This document shows, piece after piece, positions 35,330-43,238 of a stretch of 64,000 nucleotides of DNA (the first letter of the stretch is position 1; each line of letters begins with the position of its first letter). The stretch covers positions 391,616-455,615 of the forward strand of contig NZ_JAJMOX010000003.1 of assembly GCF_020991455.1 (NCBI RefSeq), given 5' to 3'. This DNA comes from Flavobacterium sp. JAS. Lineage in GTDB: Bacteria; Bacteroidota; Bacteroidia; Flavobacteriales; Flavobacteriaceae. A model generated the notes under the pieces. That model saw only the letters and a program-made list of their open reading frames with translations. It was not told the origin of the DNA and made no database searches. The position numbers and the translations under genes were made by a program.

Positions 35330-35869
35330 TTATTTTAATGGATTCAATACTAAGGCAAAAACAGCGTAATTAATCATGTCCTGATAATTGGCATCAATGC
35401 CTTCAGAAACTAAAGTTTTACCTTTATTATCTTCAATTTGCTTAACGCGAAGTAATTTTTGCAGAATCAAATCAGTCAATGAACTTACACGCATATCACG
35501 CCACGCTTCTCCATAATCGTGATTTTTGGCTTCCATTAACTCTTTGGTCAATTTAACTTTAGCATCATATAATTCGGTTGCTTTTTCAACATCTAAATCA
35601 GGCTGATCAACAACGCCCAATTCTAACTGAATCAAAGCCATGATCGAATAGTTAATGATTCCGATGAATTCTCCTTTTTCATCTTCATCAACTTTACGGA
35701 CTTCATTTTCCTGTAAACTTCTTATTCTTTGCGCTTTTATAAAGATTTGATCAGTCAATGATGGCAATCTCAAAATACGCCATGCACTACCATAATCTGT
35801 CATTTTATTGATAAATAAAGTTCGGCAAACCGTAATTACATTATCATATTCAAGGGAAGTATTCTTCAT
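35330..35869 (-). CDS. DUF1599 protein with two tandem repeats
   Basis: A 179-residue cytoplasmic protein built from two similar halves. Each contains the DUF1599 signature: DYGSAWRILRLPSLTDQI near residue 21 and DYGEAWRDMRVSSLTDLI near residue 117. The family has been linked to nucleotide modification by context, but no activity is established. The promoter at 35899-35929 supports the ATG at 35869. folP is divergent, an arrangement I recall as common in flavobacteria. Confidence 0.88.
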   Translation of the reverse strand: MKNTSLEYDNVITVCRTLFINKMTDYGSAWRILRLPSLTDQIFIKAQRIRSLQENEVRKVDEDEKGEFIGIINYSIMALIQLELGVVDQPDLDVEKATELYDAKVKLTKELMEAKNHDYGEAWRDMRVSSLTDLILQKLLRVKQIEDNKGKTLVSEGIDANYQDMINYAVFALVLNPLK

Positions 35870-35898
35870 TTATTGCTGTATATTTGCTAAAATTTCTT

Positions 35899-35929
35899 CA
35901 AAAATAGGGATTATATTAAAGAGTTTCAA
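35899..35929 (-). promoter_or_regulatory. Promoter of the DUF1599-DoxX operon
   Basis: On the minus strand, TTG (35929-35927) and TATTTTTG (35906-35899) are 20 bp apart. The -33 box falls inside the adjacent direct repeat at 35923-35955. Confidence 0.55.
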
Positions 35930-36074
35930 GTTTCAGGTTTTCTTTGTTTCAAGTTTTTTCTAAACAAAGTGTTAATGCCAACAATTTGAAACTGTAAAAA
36001 AGTTTCAAGTTTCAGGTTTTCTTTGTTTCAAGTTCAAGTGCTTGCGCAATCTACGTTAACCTGAAACTTGAAAC
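35923..36074. repeat. Two identical 33-bp repeats plus one inverted arm upstream of folP
   Basis: The 33-base sequence beginning GTTTCAAGTTTCAGGTT occurs identically at 35923-35955 and 36002-36034. Its first 17 bases are perfectly complementary to 36058-36074 (AACCTGAAACTTGAAAC). Either copy can pair with the single right arm, which ends 24 bases before the folP start codon. In the DNA the arms also flank the DUF1599 promoter. Confidence 0.85.
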
Positions 36075-36097
36075 CTGAAACAAAAATAACAAAAGAT

Positions 36098-36925
36098 ATG
36101 CTGATTAACTGCAAAGGGCAACTTATAGATTTGTCGATTCCTAAAGTAATGGGGATTTTGAATGTGACGCCAAACTCTTTTTTTGACGGCGGAAAGTATA
36201 AAAATGAAGCTGAAATTATCTCGCAAGTTGATAAAATGCTATCTGAAGGAGCGACATTTATTGATATTGGTGCTTATTCCAGTAAACCAAGTGCTGAGTT
36301 TGTCACGGAACAAGAAGAGATTGAACGAATTGTTCCGGTAATTGAATTGATTTTAAAGCATTTTCCGGAAACGTTATTGTCTATTGATACTTTTAGAGCT
36401 GCCGTTACAAAAGCGAGTATAGAAAGTGGTGCAGCACTTATAAACGATATTGCAGCGGGAGAACTGGACGATAAAATGGTTGAGGTAATTGCCCAATATA
36501 ATGTTCCGTATATCATGATGCACATGCGTGGAAATCCACAAACGATGCAAAGTTTGACACAGTATGATGATATTGTAAAAGAAATGCTTTTCTATTTTTC
36601 TGAGAAAGTAAAACATGCAAGAAGCCTCGGAATTAATGATTTGATCTTAGATCCAGGTTTCGGATTTGCCAAAACAACAGATCAGAATTATGAGGTTTTA
36701 CAAAAAATGGAGCTTTTTAATTTGTTGGAATTACCAGTTTTAGCAGGAGTTTCCAGAAAATCAATGATTTATAAAACACTTGGTAATACAGCGCAAGATG
36801 CTCTAAACGGAACAACAGTTATTAATACAATTGCTTTGACGAAAGGTGCAAAAATCCTTCGTGTTCATGATGTAAAAGAAGCTATGGAATGTGTTACTTT
36901 GTTTGAGAAAATGGGATTGAAATAG
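36098..36925 (+). CDS. folP: Dihydropteroate synthase
   Basis: FolP joins para-aminobenzoate to the pterin in folate synthesis. I start at the ATG 36098 (275 residues); a TTG at 36068 would lie inside the repeat arm. The signatures are all there: VMGILNVTPNSFFDGG, IDIGAYSSKP, LSIDTFRAAV, INDIAAGELD, DLILDPGFGFAK and PVLAGVSRKSMIYK with the sulfonamide-contact residues. Two unknown genes follow on the same strand, the first 22 bases away. Confidence 0.97.
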   Translation: MLINCKGQLIDLSIPKVMGILNVTPNSFFDGGKYKNEAEIISQVDKMLSEGATFIDIGAYSSKPSAEFVTEQEEIERIVPVIELILKHFPETLLSIDTFRAAVTKASIESGAALINDIAAGELDDKMVEVIAQYNVPYIMMHMRGNPQTMQSLTQYDDIVKEMLFYFSEKVKHARSLGINDLILDPGFGFAKTTDQNYEVLQKMELFNLLELPVLAGVSRKSMIYKTLGNTAQDALNGTTVINTIALTKGAKILRVHDVKEAMECVTLFEKMGLK

Positions 36926-36947
36926 ATAAATTGAGTAAGTTTAAATT

Positions 36948-37604
36948 ATGGAAAAACCAAATATTATAAATAGCTTTAATGTACTTCAAAATATCATAAT
37001 AGAAGAAAATAATGTATTATTCTCTTTTAGCGATGTCCATAATTGGGGAGAAAATGGAGAAATAAATTATCAGCTCCAGTCTAGTGATTTTTATGAAGTT
37101 GTAGAAGTAAATTTTAATTTAGATCACGCAGATTTACTTGATTTATATTGGAAAATCAGAAGATATATTGGTGAAGAATTTTTCATAGTAGAGAACGGCG
37201 ATAGAATAAATATCTACAAAGGAGAAATATGTGATTATGAGGAAGAGTGGGGACTTTTTGATGATTTAGATGATGATATTTTAATTCTGAATTATAAAAA
37301 ATATAACATTCAAAAATCTTTACAAGATTGGAAGAATGATTATGAGAGTTTACAGAAAAGATATTACTCATTATATAAAAAGAAAAGAATACAAGTAGAA
37401 AATTTTAGAGAAAAAATAAAATTAGAATTAAAAGAGAAAATTGAAGAACGCTTGGAACAACAAAATTTTTCAAATAAAAAGTATAAAAATACGGATGTTT
37501 TGAGTCAGGACGAAGTGAATAAAATAATAGAGATAGCTTTGGATGACAATTACAACGATCTAAGGAACGATTTGTTTACTGAATCTTTATTCGAGGAATT
37601 ATAA
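36948..37604 (+). CDS. Hypothetical protein, acidic with a C-terminal coiled coil
   Basis: A 218-residue cytoplasmic protein that I do not recognise. The first half is acidic and strand-rich, with clusters such as EEEWGLFDDLDDDILILNY. From about 125 on it turns strongly helical and charged (KKKRIQVENFREKIKLELKE), likely a coiled coil. A+T is higher and codon choice plainer than in folP, 22 bases upstream. It may be an accessory gene riding on the folP transcript. Confidence 0.6.
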   Translation: MEKPNIINSFNVLQNIIIEENNVLFSFSDVHNWGENGEINYQLQSSDFYEVVEVNFNLDHADLLDLYWKIRRYIGEEFFIVENGDRINIYKGEICDYEEEWGLFDDLDDDILILNYKKYNIQKSLQDWKNDYESLQKRYYSLYKKKRIQVENFREKIKLELKEKIEERLEQQNFSNKKYKNTDVLSQDEVNKIIEIALDDNYNDLRNDLFTESLFEEL

Positions 37605-37640
37605 ATTTGATTAATTATCCAGATTTATTCAATAATTAAA

Positions 37641-38288
37641 ATGAAAAAAATAAACATGAAATACTTCAGCTTAATATTCATATTTCTTCTTTTTTCCTGC
37701 GAAGAAAAAAAAGACGTTCTACTTCCAAAAGCAAATGTTTCTATAGTGAAAGATGTACAAGATCATTCGCCAATTTATATCTTTTTTAAAACAGAAGGAA
37801 AAGATACAATTGCTGATGTAAACCGAAAAAACAGCATTATTTCAACCAATTGGATTTTTAATATAGACAAACGTTTACCGTTAAGATTGGTAATTCCGGA
37901 AGTAATGAAACTCCAGGAAAAAAAGCGAGCAGAAAAAGTCCATAAAAACGAAAAAGCTGAAAATTATTATTCTTACGCAGATTCGATCGGGAAGAATATG
38001 GCCTTTTTACCTTTCACGAAAGTGTATTATAAAACAGAAAAACCAACTCAAGGAACTTTTGTGTTTTATTTTAGAAAAGGAAAAGAACAAGTTTTGATGG
38101 GAAATAAGGAAATAAAAATATCAGAAATATTAAAATATTTTTATAGTATAAAATTCGAAAGAGTACCAGATCTAGTGTTTTTATTTGATAAGAACATGAG
38201 TTATGAAGAGTACATTCAAGATAAAATTTTACTGCAAAAATACGTTTCTCACAATCTTGATAAACTTCCAGTAGAATTTATTTACTAA
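37641..38288 (+). CDS. Lipoprotein of unknown function
   Basis: A 215-residue lipoprotein with lipobox FLLFSC (Cys about 20) followed by acidic/basic linker EEKKDVLLPKA. The mature part contains IYIFFKTEGKDTIADVNRK and a regular charged helix, with no family I know. An internal ATG six codons on would give the same signal. It lies 36 bases after the coiled-coil gene and ends in a bidirectional terminator. Confidence 0.62.
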   Translation: MKKINMKYFSLIFIFLLFSCEEKKDVLLPKANVSIVKDVQDHSPIYIFFKTEGKDTIADVNRKNSIISTNWIFNIDKRLPLRLVIPEVMKLQEKKRAEKVHKNEKAENYYSYADSIGKNMAFLPFTKVYYKTEKPTQGTFVFYFRKGKEQVLMGNKEIKISEILKYFYSIKFERVPDLVFLFDKNMSYEEYIQDKILLQKYVSHNLDKLPVEFIY

Positions 38289-38301
38289 AGACTGAAACAA
38301 A

Positions 38302-38347
38302 AAATAAATCCTTTCTGTATCATAATAATAGAAAGGATTTGTTTTTT
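38302..38347. terminator. Bidirectional terminator between the lipoprotein and CHRD genes
   Basis: AAATCCTTTCT (38306-38316) pairs with AGAAAGGATTT (38330-38340), followed by a T-rich tail and preceded by an A run. Confidence 0.8.
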
Positions 38348-38356
38348 AGGTTGGCT

Positions 38357-38821
38357 TTAATAGCCGCCTCCACCACCTCCGCCACCGCCGGAAGTTCCTG
38401 TTTTAATAAGTGTCCCACTTATTTCTCCACTAGGGAAGGCTACAGTATGTAAGTTTACATAATAGTGACCCGCCATAAGTTCTGTTATTTGAGCATCAGT
38501 TATTGTGAAATTTAAAACTATTGGAGAAGTAGTAACAACAGCATCAGGAAAAGGAAATAAAATTGTTCCGTCAGCCGCATGTATATGGCCGTGGTTAGGT
38601 GTGATTCCTGAATAGTTTACGGTAATATCAAATGTTTTGGCACTTTGATTAAGTTTAAGCGTTGCACTACCACTACCCGCTGAACCTGTACCTGCAACTG
38701 GGGTTAAGCTAGCTGAAAAGGTCACAATGACTGGCGTATTGTTATTGTCATCATTACTGGAGCAAGAAACTCCAATCAAAAGCAAAAGAAAAAGTACTGA
38801 AAATTTAAGCAGAGTTTTCAT
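38357..38821 (-). CDS. CHRD-domain lipoprotein with a polyglycine tail
   Basis: A 154-residue lipoprotein (lipobox LLIGVSC) carrying one CHRD domain (about 35-140): FSASLTPVAGTG, the His cluster PNHGHIHAADG and HYYVNLHTVAFPSGEISGTL are diagnostic. CHRD domains, first seen in chordin, occur in bacterial surface and cell-envelope proteins; their bacterial role is unknown. The C-terminus is an uninterrupted run of nine glycines ending in Tyr. It stands alone, opposite a convergent lipoprotein gene, with a -7 box at 38901-38908. Confidence 0.88.
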   Translation of the reverse strand: MKTLLKFSVLFLLLLIGVSCSSNDDNNNTPVIVTFSASLTPVAGTGSAGSGSATLKLNQSAKTFDITVNYSGITPNHGHIHAADGTILFPFPDAVVTTSPIVLNFTITDAQITELMAGHYYVNLHTVAFPSGEISGTLIKTGTSGGGGGGGGGY

Positions 38822-38900
38822 AATTATATATTTTTTAGGGTTAAAAAAAGGTTAAAAAAATATAATTATTAAATTTTATTATGATTTAATAAAAATATAA

Positions 38901-38908
38901 CAAATTTA
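38901..38908 (-). promoter_or_regulatory. Candidate -7 element (TAAATTTG) of the CHRD gene
   Basis: Exact TAnnTTTG match on the minus strand, about 80 bases before the ATG. No -33 TTG is evident. Confidence 0.4.
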
Positions 38909-39052
38909 ATGTTTTATTTTTATTTAAGTGGGGTTTTAGATGTAAAATGCTGTTTGTAAGGTGTCTAAGGTGTTTTTGGTGTGTTGTTGTAAAAGTTTGC
39001 TATAAAAAGGTTACTGCTATAATTGGACGAGAATATGATGTAGCACTTAATT

Positions 39053-39526
39053 TTATTGATGGTGATAAGGTTCATTCCTTAAAATCGTAAAGCCACGGTA
39101 CAATTGCTCAATAAAAAACAAACGAACCATTTGATGCGAAAATGTCATTAGCGAAAGCGAAATTTTTCCTTGTGCTTTACTGTAAACAGTATCAGAGAAT
39201 CCGTAAGGGCCGCCAATTACAAAAACAAGCGTTTTGATTCCAGAATTCATTTTCTTTTGTAATTCTTCAGAAAAACCAACGCTTGAGAAGTTTTTTCCGT
39301 TTTCATCCAGTAAAATCAATTGATCGGTTGGCGAAAGTTTTGACAAAATCAATTCCCCTTCTTTTTCCTTTTGCTGACTTTCAGATAAATTCTTGACGTT
39401 TTTGATATCCGGAATAATTTCCAAATCAAATTTGATATAAAACGACAAACGTTTGGTATAATCGTCAATTAAAGTCTGCAACGATTTATTATCGGTTTTG
39501 CCAATGGCGATAAGTTTGATATTCAT
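39053..39526 (-). CDS. rlmH: 23S rRNA pseudouridine-1915 N3-methyltransferase
   Basis: RlmH is a SPOUT-class enzyme that methylates pseudouridine 1915 in helix 69 of 23S rRNA. The start at 39526 gives the typical 157 residues (MNIKLIAIGKTDN); a longer frame would run into an intergenic repeat. The knot signatures FVIGGPYGFS and LSLMTFSHQMVRLFFIEQLYRGFTI and the C-terminal PYHHQ are present. An ABM-domain gene lies 86 bases upstream on the same strand. Confidence 0.97.
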   Translation of the reverse strand: MNIKLIAIGKTDNKSLQTLIDDYTKRLSFYIKFDLEIIPDIKNVKNLSESQQKEKEGELILSKLSPTDQLILLDENGKNFSSVGFSEELQKKMNSGIKTLVFVIGGPYGFSDTVYSKAQGKISLSLMTFSHQMVRLFFIEQLYRGFTILRNEPYHHQ

Positions 39527-39540
39527 TTTGGTGTTTTTTT

Positions 39541-39615
39541 TGCCACGAATTACACGAATGAGCACGAATTAAAAAACCTGTGTTAATCCGCTTAATCCGT
39601 AAAATCTGTGGGCTA
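39541..39615. repeat. Mosaic intergenic repeat before rlmH
   Basis: The left part GCCACGAATTACACGAATGAGC belongs to the CACGAAT family (compare 35266), while the right part TTAATCCGCTTAATCCG...AATCTGTGGGC belongs to the CACAGATT family. The arms pair poorly with each other. Confidence 0.5.
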
Positions 39616-39915
39616 TTTTCTATTCTCAAAAACGGTTTCGAAATGTTCTACAACAGGAAAAGGTTCATAATAATGATGTAAAATCTTTTTCCATTCCAGA
39701 TAAGCTTTAGAAGATCTAAAGCCTACAGTATGATCTTCAAGCGTGTTCCAATCCACTAATAAAAGATATTTGTTCTCGACTTCAAGACATTTCTCTAAAC
39801 GATGTCCTAAATAACCATCAATAGACGAAATATACTGACTTGCTTTTGCAAAATCACTTTCAAATTGATTTGCAAAATCAGGTTTTACATATAGAAAGAC
39901 CGCTTCCAGAATCAT
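39613..39915 (-). CDS. Small ABM-domain (antibiotic biosynthesis monooxygenase-like) protein
   Basis: A 100-residue dimeric ferredoxin-like fold protein of the ABM family. The pattern LEAVFLYVKPDFANQFESDF, YISSIDGYLGHRLEK and LLLVDWNTLEDHTVGFRSS then a C-terminal HHYYEPFPVVEHFE is typical. Such proteins can be small quinol monooxygenases or haem-interacting; the substrate is unknown. It lies between the adenosine deaminase and rlmH genes. Confidence 0.85.
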   Translation of the reverse strand: MILEAVFLYVKPDFANQFESDFAKASQYISSIDGYLGHRLEKCLEVENKYLLLVDWNTLEDHTVGFRSSKAYLEWKKILHHYYEPFPVVEHFETVFENRK

Positions 39916-39929
39916 AAAATGAATTTTTT

Positions 39930-39995
39930 ATCTGCTAAATCTGCTAAATCTGCGGGAAAAAATTATCTCTCGCAGATTTAGCAGATTTAGCAGAT
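39930..39995. repeat. 25-bp perfect inverted repeat
   Basis: The arms 39930-39954 and 39971-39995 are perfect complements with a 16-base loop. Each arm contains the unit CTAAAT repeated (ATCTGCTAAATCTGCTAAA...). On the minus strand it would be a strong hairpin just after the adenosine deaminase gene and probably serves as its terminator. Confidence 0.9.
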
Positions 39996-40006
39996 TTTAT
40001 TTTTAT

Positions 40007-41425
40007 TTAGTTTTTAGAAAAATTTGATTCAAAAGTTTTAAATCTTGCGTCTAAGTCTTTTAATAATTGCTTTTTAACTGATGCATCCTGAATAAAACTA
40101 TAATTGATGCTGTTGTAAACGTATTGTTTTATCGTAGCATACGAAACATCAGGATATCTTTTGGCAAGCAAAACATATTGTTCTGTCATGTTTGTTCTTA
40201 AAATTCCGGCATCGTCAGTACTAATTACGATTGGCACATTAAATTCTTTGTAAAGTGTAAACGGATGTCTGTTTTCTTTTACTTTCAGAATGAATTCGTT
40301 ACTTGTTAAGTTGATCTCAATCGGAATGTTGTTTTTTGCCATATAACGCAATAAATCGTATGAATTGGCTTCATAAGCGATATCAACTCCGTGTCCAATT
40401 CTGTTAGCACCGGCAACATAAATTGCATCGTTAATATGCCACGTTAAATCTTCTGGCTGAACCAATCCTAAAGTTAATTCTCCCGCATGAAGCGTATATT
40501 TCACATCAGGATATTTAGAATGACAGTATTTAAACATTAGCATGTGTAGCCAATAATCTTTCATAGAATTTTCACCATGTTCCGGAGAAACAATGTTCAC
40601 ACCTGCAACTAGTTTGCTATCGTTTGCCGAGATAAAGGCAATCGTCAGGTTTTTGAATAAATCAACCGGATCCATAAAACGAAGCACAAAATTTTGATAA
40701 CGCATTGTGAATTTGTCGTCGTCAATTTTTAAGTCTTTATGCAGTTTTGCAATGAAATTAGTATTGAAGTCTGTAGCGTATTTTTTAGCATCTTTTTGCT
40801 GAATTGATTTATACAATTCGTCTAAAAGTTTCAGAACAGCTTTTTCGTCTTTTTGAGCTGCTGCCTGACGTAGTTTCGAATTGAAATCAGTTAAATCAGA
40901 AACGTTCATATCGCACGGAATCGTTGATAATTGTGTTTCGATATAACTTACGTTTTCAGCAATCGCACGTTTTTTTAATTCCAGCATGCCTTCGGAAAAA
41001 TGACCTTTGATAGTAGGTTCGAATTTTTGAAAAGAGTCAAAAAACAAATCGTCAGAAGGAACCGAAACACCATTATAATCTTTAGCAGACCAGGTTTGCA
41101 TTACTTGTTGTTCGTAGAAAGCTAGTTTGCCTTCATTTTTAAGTGAAGAAAATGTTTGCCAATTGCCAATTGCAGGTTTGGTTTTAGAGACTGCCATGGT
41201 TTCCAGATTCAAATAAAAATCCTCTGCAATTGCTCTTTCCAAAAGAGGTTCTGCATAAACTGATCCTGAAAAATGATGGTGTAAATCGCCGCCCTTTGGC
41301 ATTTGTTGAAAGAAAGCTGTTAAGAGAGCTTCGTTATTTCTGTTTTTAGTTAAATAATTTTCAGCCGTTTGAGAAAAGCCGATTTGTGCTATGAAAATAC
41401 AGAAAAGTGTAATTATCCTCGTCAT
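40007..41425 (-). CDS. Secreted adenosine deaminase (ADGF-like)
   Basis: Adenosine deaminase-superfamily metal-dependent hydrolase of 472 residues, with a signal peptide (FCIFIAQIGFSQ). Metal and catalytic residues are intact: DLHHHFSGSVYAE (HxH), YTLHAGEL (His and catalytic Glu), NRIGHGVDIAYEA and VISTDDAGI (Asp). The extra N-terminal 100 or so residues and export signal resemble ADGF/ADA2-type extracellular deaminases rather than the cytosolic enzyme (about 340 residues). It could convert extracellular adenosine to inosine for purine salvage. A TACATTTG box is 22 bases upstream. Confidence 0.88.
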   Translation of the reverse strand: MTRIITLFCIFIAQIGFSQTAENYLTKNRNNEALLTAFFQQMPKGGDLHHHFSGSVYAEPLLERAIAEDFYLNLETMAVSKTKPAIGNWQTFSSLKNEGKLAFYEQQVMQTWSAKDYNGVSVPSDDLFFDSFQKFEPTIKGHFSEGMLELKKRAIAENVSYIETQLSTIPCDMNVSDLTDFNSKLRQAAAQKDEKAVLKLLDELYKSIQQKDAKKYATDFNTNFIAKLHKDLKIDDDKFTMRYQNFVLRFMDPVDLFKNLTIAFISANDSKLVAGVNIVSPEHGENSMKDYWLHMLMFKYCHSKYPDVKYTLHAGELTLGLVQPEDLTWHINDAIYVAGANRIGHGVDIAYEANSYDLLRYMAKNNIPIEINLTSNEFILKVKENRHPFTLYKEFNVPIVISTDDAGILRTNMTEQYVLLAKRYPDVSYATIKQYVYNSINYSFIQDASVKKQLLKDLDARFKTFESNFSKN

Positions 41426-41447
41426 ACTCTAAGTTTAAATTACATGC

Positions 41448-41455
41448 AAATGTAA
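41448..41455 (-). promoter_or_regulatory. -7 element (TACATTTG) of the adenosine deaminase gene
   Basis: Exact TAnnTTTG match on the minus strand ending 22 bases before the ATG. Confidence 0.5.
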
Positions 41456-41500
41456 TGGTTTTTGAGGAGATTTGAAAATTTGATTTTTCGATATATAGAT

Positions 41501-41634
41501 TTAACCGCAAAGAACGCAAGGTTTTTTATCTGCAAGACTTAATACAAACGCAAAGTTCGCAAAGCTTTACCTAAAAACTTTGCGAACTTTGCGGTTAAAA
41601 AAACTTAGAAACTTAGCACCTCAGCACCTTAGTG
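41501..41634. repeat. Compound intergenic repeat with 16-bp and 12-bp perfect inverted repeats
   Basis: CGCAAAGTTCGCAAAG (41549-41564) pairs perfectly with 41578-41593. TTAACCGCAAAG (41501-41512) pairs perfectly with 41587-41598, so the right arm can pair with two alternatives. An 8-bp tandem tract (ACTTAGAA, ACTTAGCA, CCTCAGCA, CCTTAGTG) follows at 41603-41634, the same unit as before ackA. It lies in the gap downstream of the GNAT gene. Confidence 0.85.
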
Positions 41635-41637
41635 CCT

Positions 41638-41922
41638 TTAAGAAAAAAGCACATCATGAATATCCGCAGTTTTATCAAAAACGCTTTTCGCAAAAGGACA
41701 AAGTGGAATAATTTTTATGTTATTAGCTCTTGCATAATCAACCGCAGCCATAACCAGTTTTTTACCAACACCTTTTCCGTTAAAACCTTCACTAACTTCA
41801 GTATGATCTATGATAAATTTTGAATCTCCGGCCCAGGTATAAGTCATTTTTCCGGCTTCTTTTCCGTCTTCTATAGCTTCAAAATAGCCTCTTCTTGTAT
41901 CGTTTATTTGATTTATTTCCAT
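41638..41922 (-). CDS. Small GNAT-family N-acetyltransferase (YjdJ-like)
   Basis: A 94-residue compact GNAT protein of the YidJ/NATD1 type. The acetyl-CoA pyrophosphate loop is VSEGFNGKGVGKKLVMAAVDYA (Q/RxxGxG/A-like), and the C-terminal IKIIPLCPFAKSVFDK carries the conserved Cys. The substrate is unknown. It is the last gene of a tight pirin-OsmC-GNAT operon (6-base gap). Confidence 0.88.
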   Translation of the reverse strand: MEINQINDTRRGYFEAIEDGKEAGKMTYTWAGDSKFIIDHTEVSEGFNGKGVGKKLVMAAVDYARANNIKIIPLCPFAKSVFDKTADIHDVLFS

Positions 41923-41928
41923 GATGGG

Positions 41929-42324
41929 TTATATTAATGTGGTTTTAATTTCGATTGAATGCGTAAGTGTTTTATGAATTGGACAGCTATTTGCAATCGT
42001 TTCTAATCTTTGTCTTTGTGTTTCGTCGACTTCGCCAATTACTTCGATTTTTCGGATAAATACGGCTACATTTCGTTCCGAATCTCTTTCAAAATCAATT
42101 TTGACATTTATTTCAGAAACTTCCCATTGTTTGCGATTGATGTACATTCGCAAAGTAATTACGGTACAGGAAGCCAATGATGCCGCTAAAAGCTCTGTTG
42201 GATTTAATCCTAAATTCTTGCCTCCAATTTCCTGAGGTTCATCAGAAATTAAAATATTTCCGCTGGCAGATGTTATTTCTGTTCGATACAAGCGTGTATC
42301 AATTTGTGCTGATATAGTATTCAT
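41929..42324 (-). CDS. OsmC/Ohr-family peroxide reductase-like protein
   Basis: A 131-residue OsmC-family protein; family members reduce organic hydroperoxides with a peroxidatic Cys and a resolving Cys. Here the two cysteines are in ELLAASLASCTVITLRM (about residue 53) and NSCPIHKTL (about 116), with the preceding conserved Glu of NPTEL. It lies 3 bases downstream of the pirin gene and 6 bases upstream of a GNAT gene. Confidence 0.9.
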   Translation of the reverse strand: MNTISAQIDTRLYRTEITSASGNILISDEPQEIGGKNLGLNPTELLAASLASCTVITLRMYINRKQWEVSEINVKIDFERDSERNVAVFIRKIEVIGEVDETQRQRLETIANSCPIHKTLTHSIEIKTTLI

Positions 42325-42327
42325 AAT

Positions 42328-43209
42328 TTATTTGATTCGGGGTTCTGGTAAAGGCACAAATTCAGTTTCACCCGGAACTTTAGGGAAAGTTTGTTCTGTC
42401 CAGTCTTTTTTGGCTTTTTCGATGAGGCTTTTATCTGATGAAACGAAATTCCAAAAGATAAAATGCTCTTCAGGAAAAGGAGTTCCTCCAAAAATATAAA
42501 CCGTACTGTTTTCTGCTAATTCAAACTCACATAAAGTGCTGTCGTTGGTAATCAAAATTTGTTTTGGATCGTAAACATGTTCGCCGCTTTTAATGCTTCC
42601 TTCTAAAATATACAATCCGCTTTCGCCGAATAAATCTTTTCCGATATTGATCTTTTTGGCTTCGGTACTCTTGATTTCAATAAAATATAACGGACTATAA
42701 ACCGGAACTGGTGATTTTTTGCCAAAAGCTTCTCCGGCAATTAATTTATACGAAACTCCGTCTTCTTCCCAAGCTGGAATATCATCGGCTTCAACATGAG
42801 CAAAATTAGGATCCATTTGTTCCAATTCTTTTGGTAACGCGACCCAAATTTGCAAACCGTGAAGCATTTTATCAGTATGTCTTAAATACTCCGGCGTTCT
42901 TTCAGAGTGTACGATTCCTTTTCCAGAGGTCATCCAGTTTACGGCGCCTGGTTTTATTTCTAATTCGGTTCCTAAACTATCGCGGTGCATGATGCTTCCT
43001 TCAAACAAAAAAGTAAGTGTAGAAAGGCCAATGTGCGGATGCGGAGGAACATCCATATTTTCATGATCACTTAAATGTGCCGGTCCCATGTGATCGATAA
43101 ATACAAATGGTCCAACGGCTCTTTTTTCGCGGAAAGGCAATAATCTGCCTACCATAAAGTTGCCAATATTGGCAGCACGTTCTTCGATAATTAAACTGAT
43201 ATTTGACAT
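42328..43209 (-). CDS. Pirin family protein (cupin)
   Basis: A bicupin iron protein of 293 residues; some bacterial pirins oxidise quercetin, others have regulatory roles. The metal ligands are apparent in VPPHPHIGLSTLTF (two His) and SGKGIVHSERTPEY (His and Glu). The start at 43209 is chosen because a TAATTTTG promoter box at 43231-43238 lies upstream, inside the longer possible frame. It leads the pirin-OsmC-GNAT operon. Confidence 0.92.
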   Translation of the reverse strand: MSNISLIIEERAANIGNFMVGRLLPFREKRAVGPFVFIDHMGPAHLSDHENMDVPPHPHIGLSTLTFLFEGSIMHRDSLGTELEIKPGAVNWMTSGKGIVHSERTPEYLRHTDKMLHGLQIWVALPKELEQMDPNFAHVEADDIPAWEEDGVSYKLIAGEAFGKKSPVPVYSPLYFIEIKSTEAKKINIGKDLFGESGLYILEGSIKSGEHVYDPKQILITNDSTLCEFELAENSTVYIFGGTPFPEEHFIFWNFVSSDKSLIEKAKKDWTEQTFPKVPGETEFVPLPEPRIK

Positions 43210-43230
43210 GTTCTTCGTTTTAGTTGAAAG

Positions 43231-43238
43231 CAAAATTA
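43231..43238 (-). promoter_or_regulatory. -7 element (TAATTTTG) of the pirin operon
   Basis: Exact TAnnTTTG match on the minus strand, 21 bases before the chosen pirin ATG. Confidence 0.5.

Noticed and set aside
39930..39995. Repeated AAATCTGCT units as a possible CRISPR array
   Set aside because: The units are short, contiguous and palindromic, without unique spacers and without cas genes.
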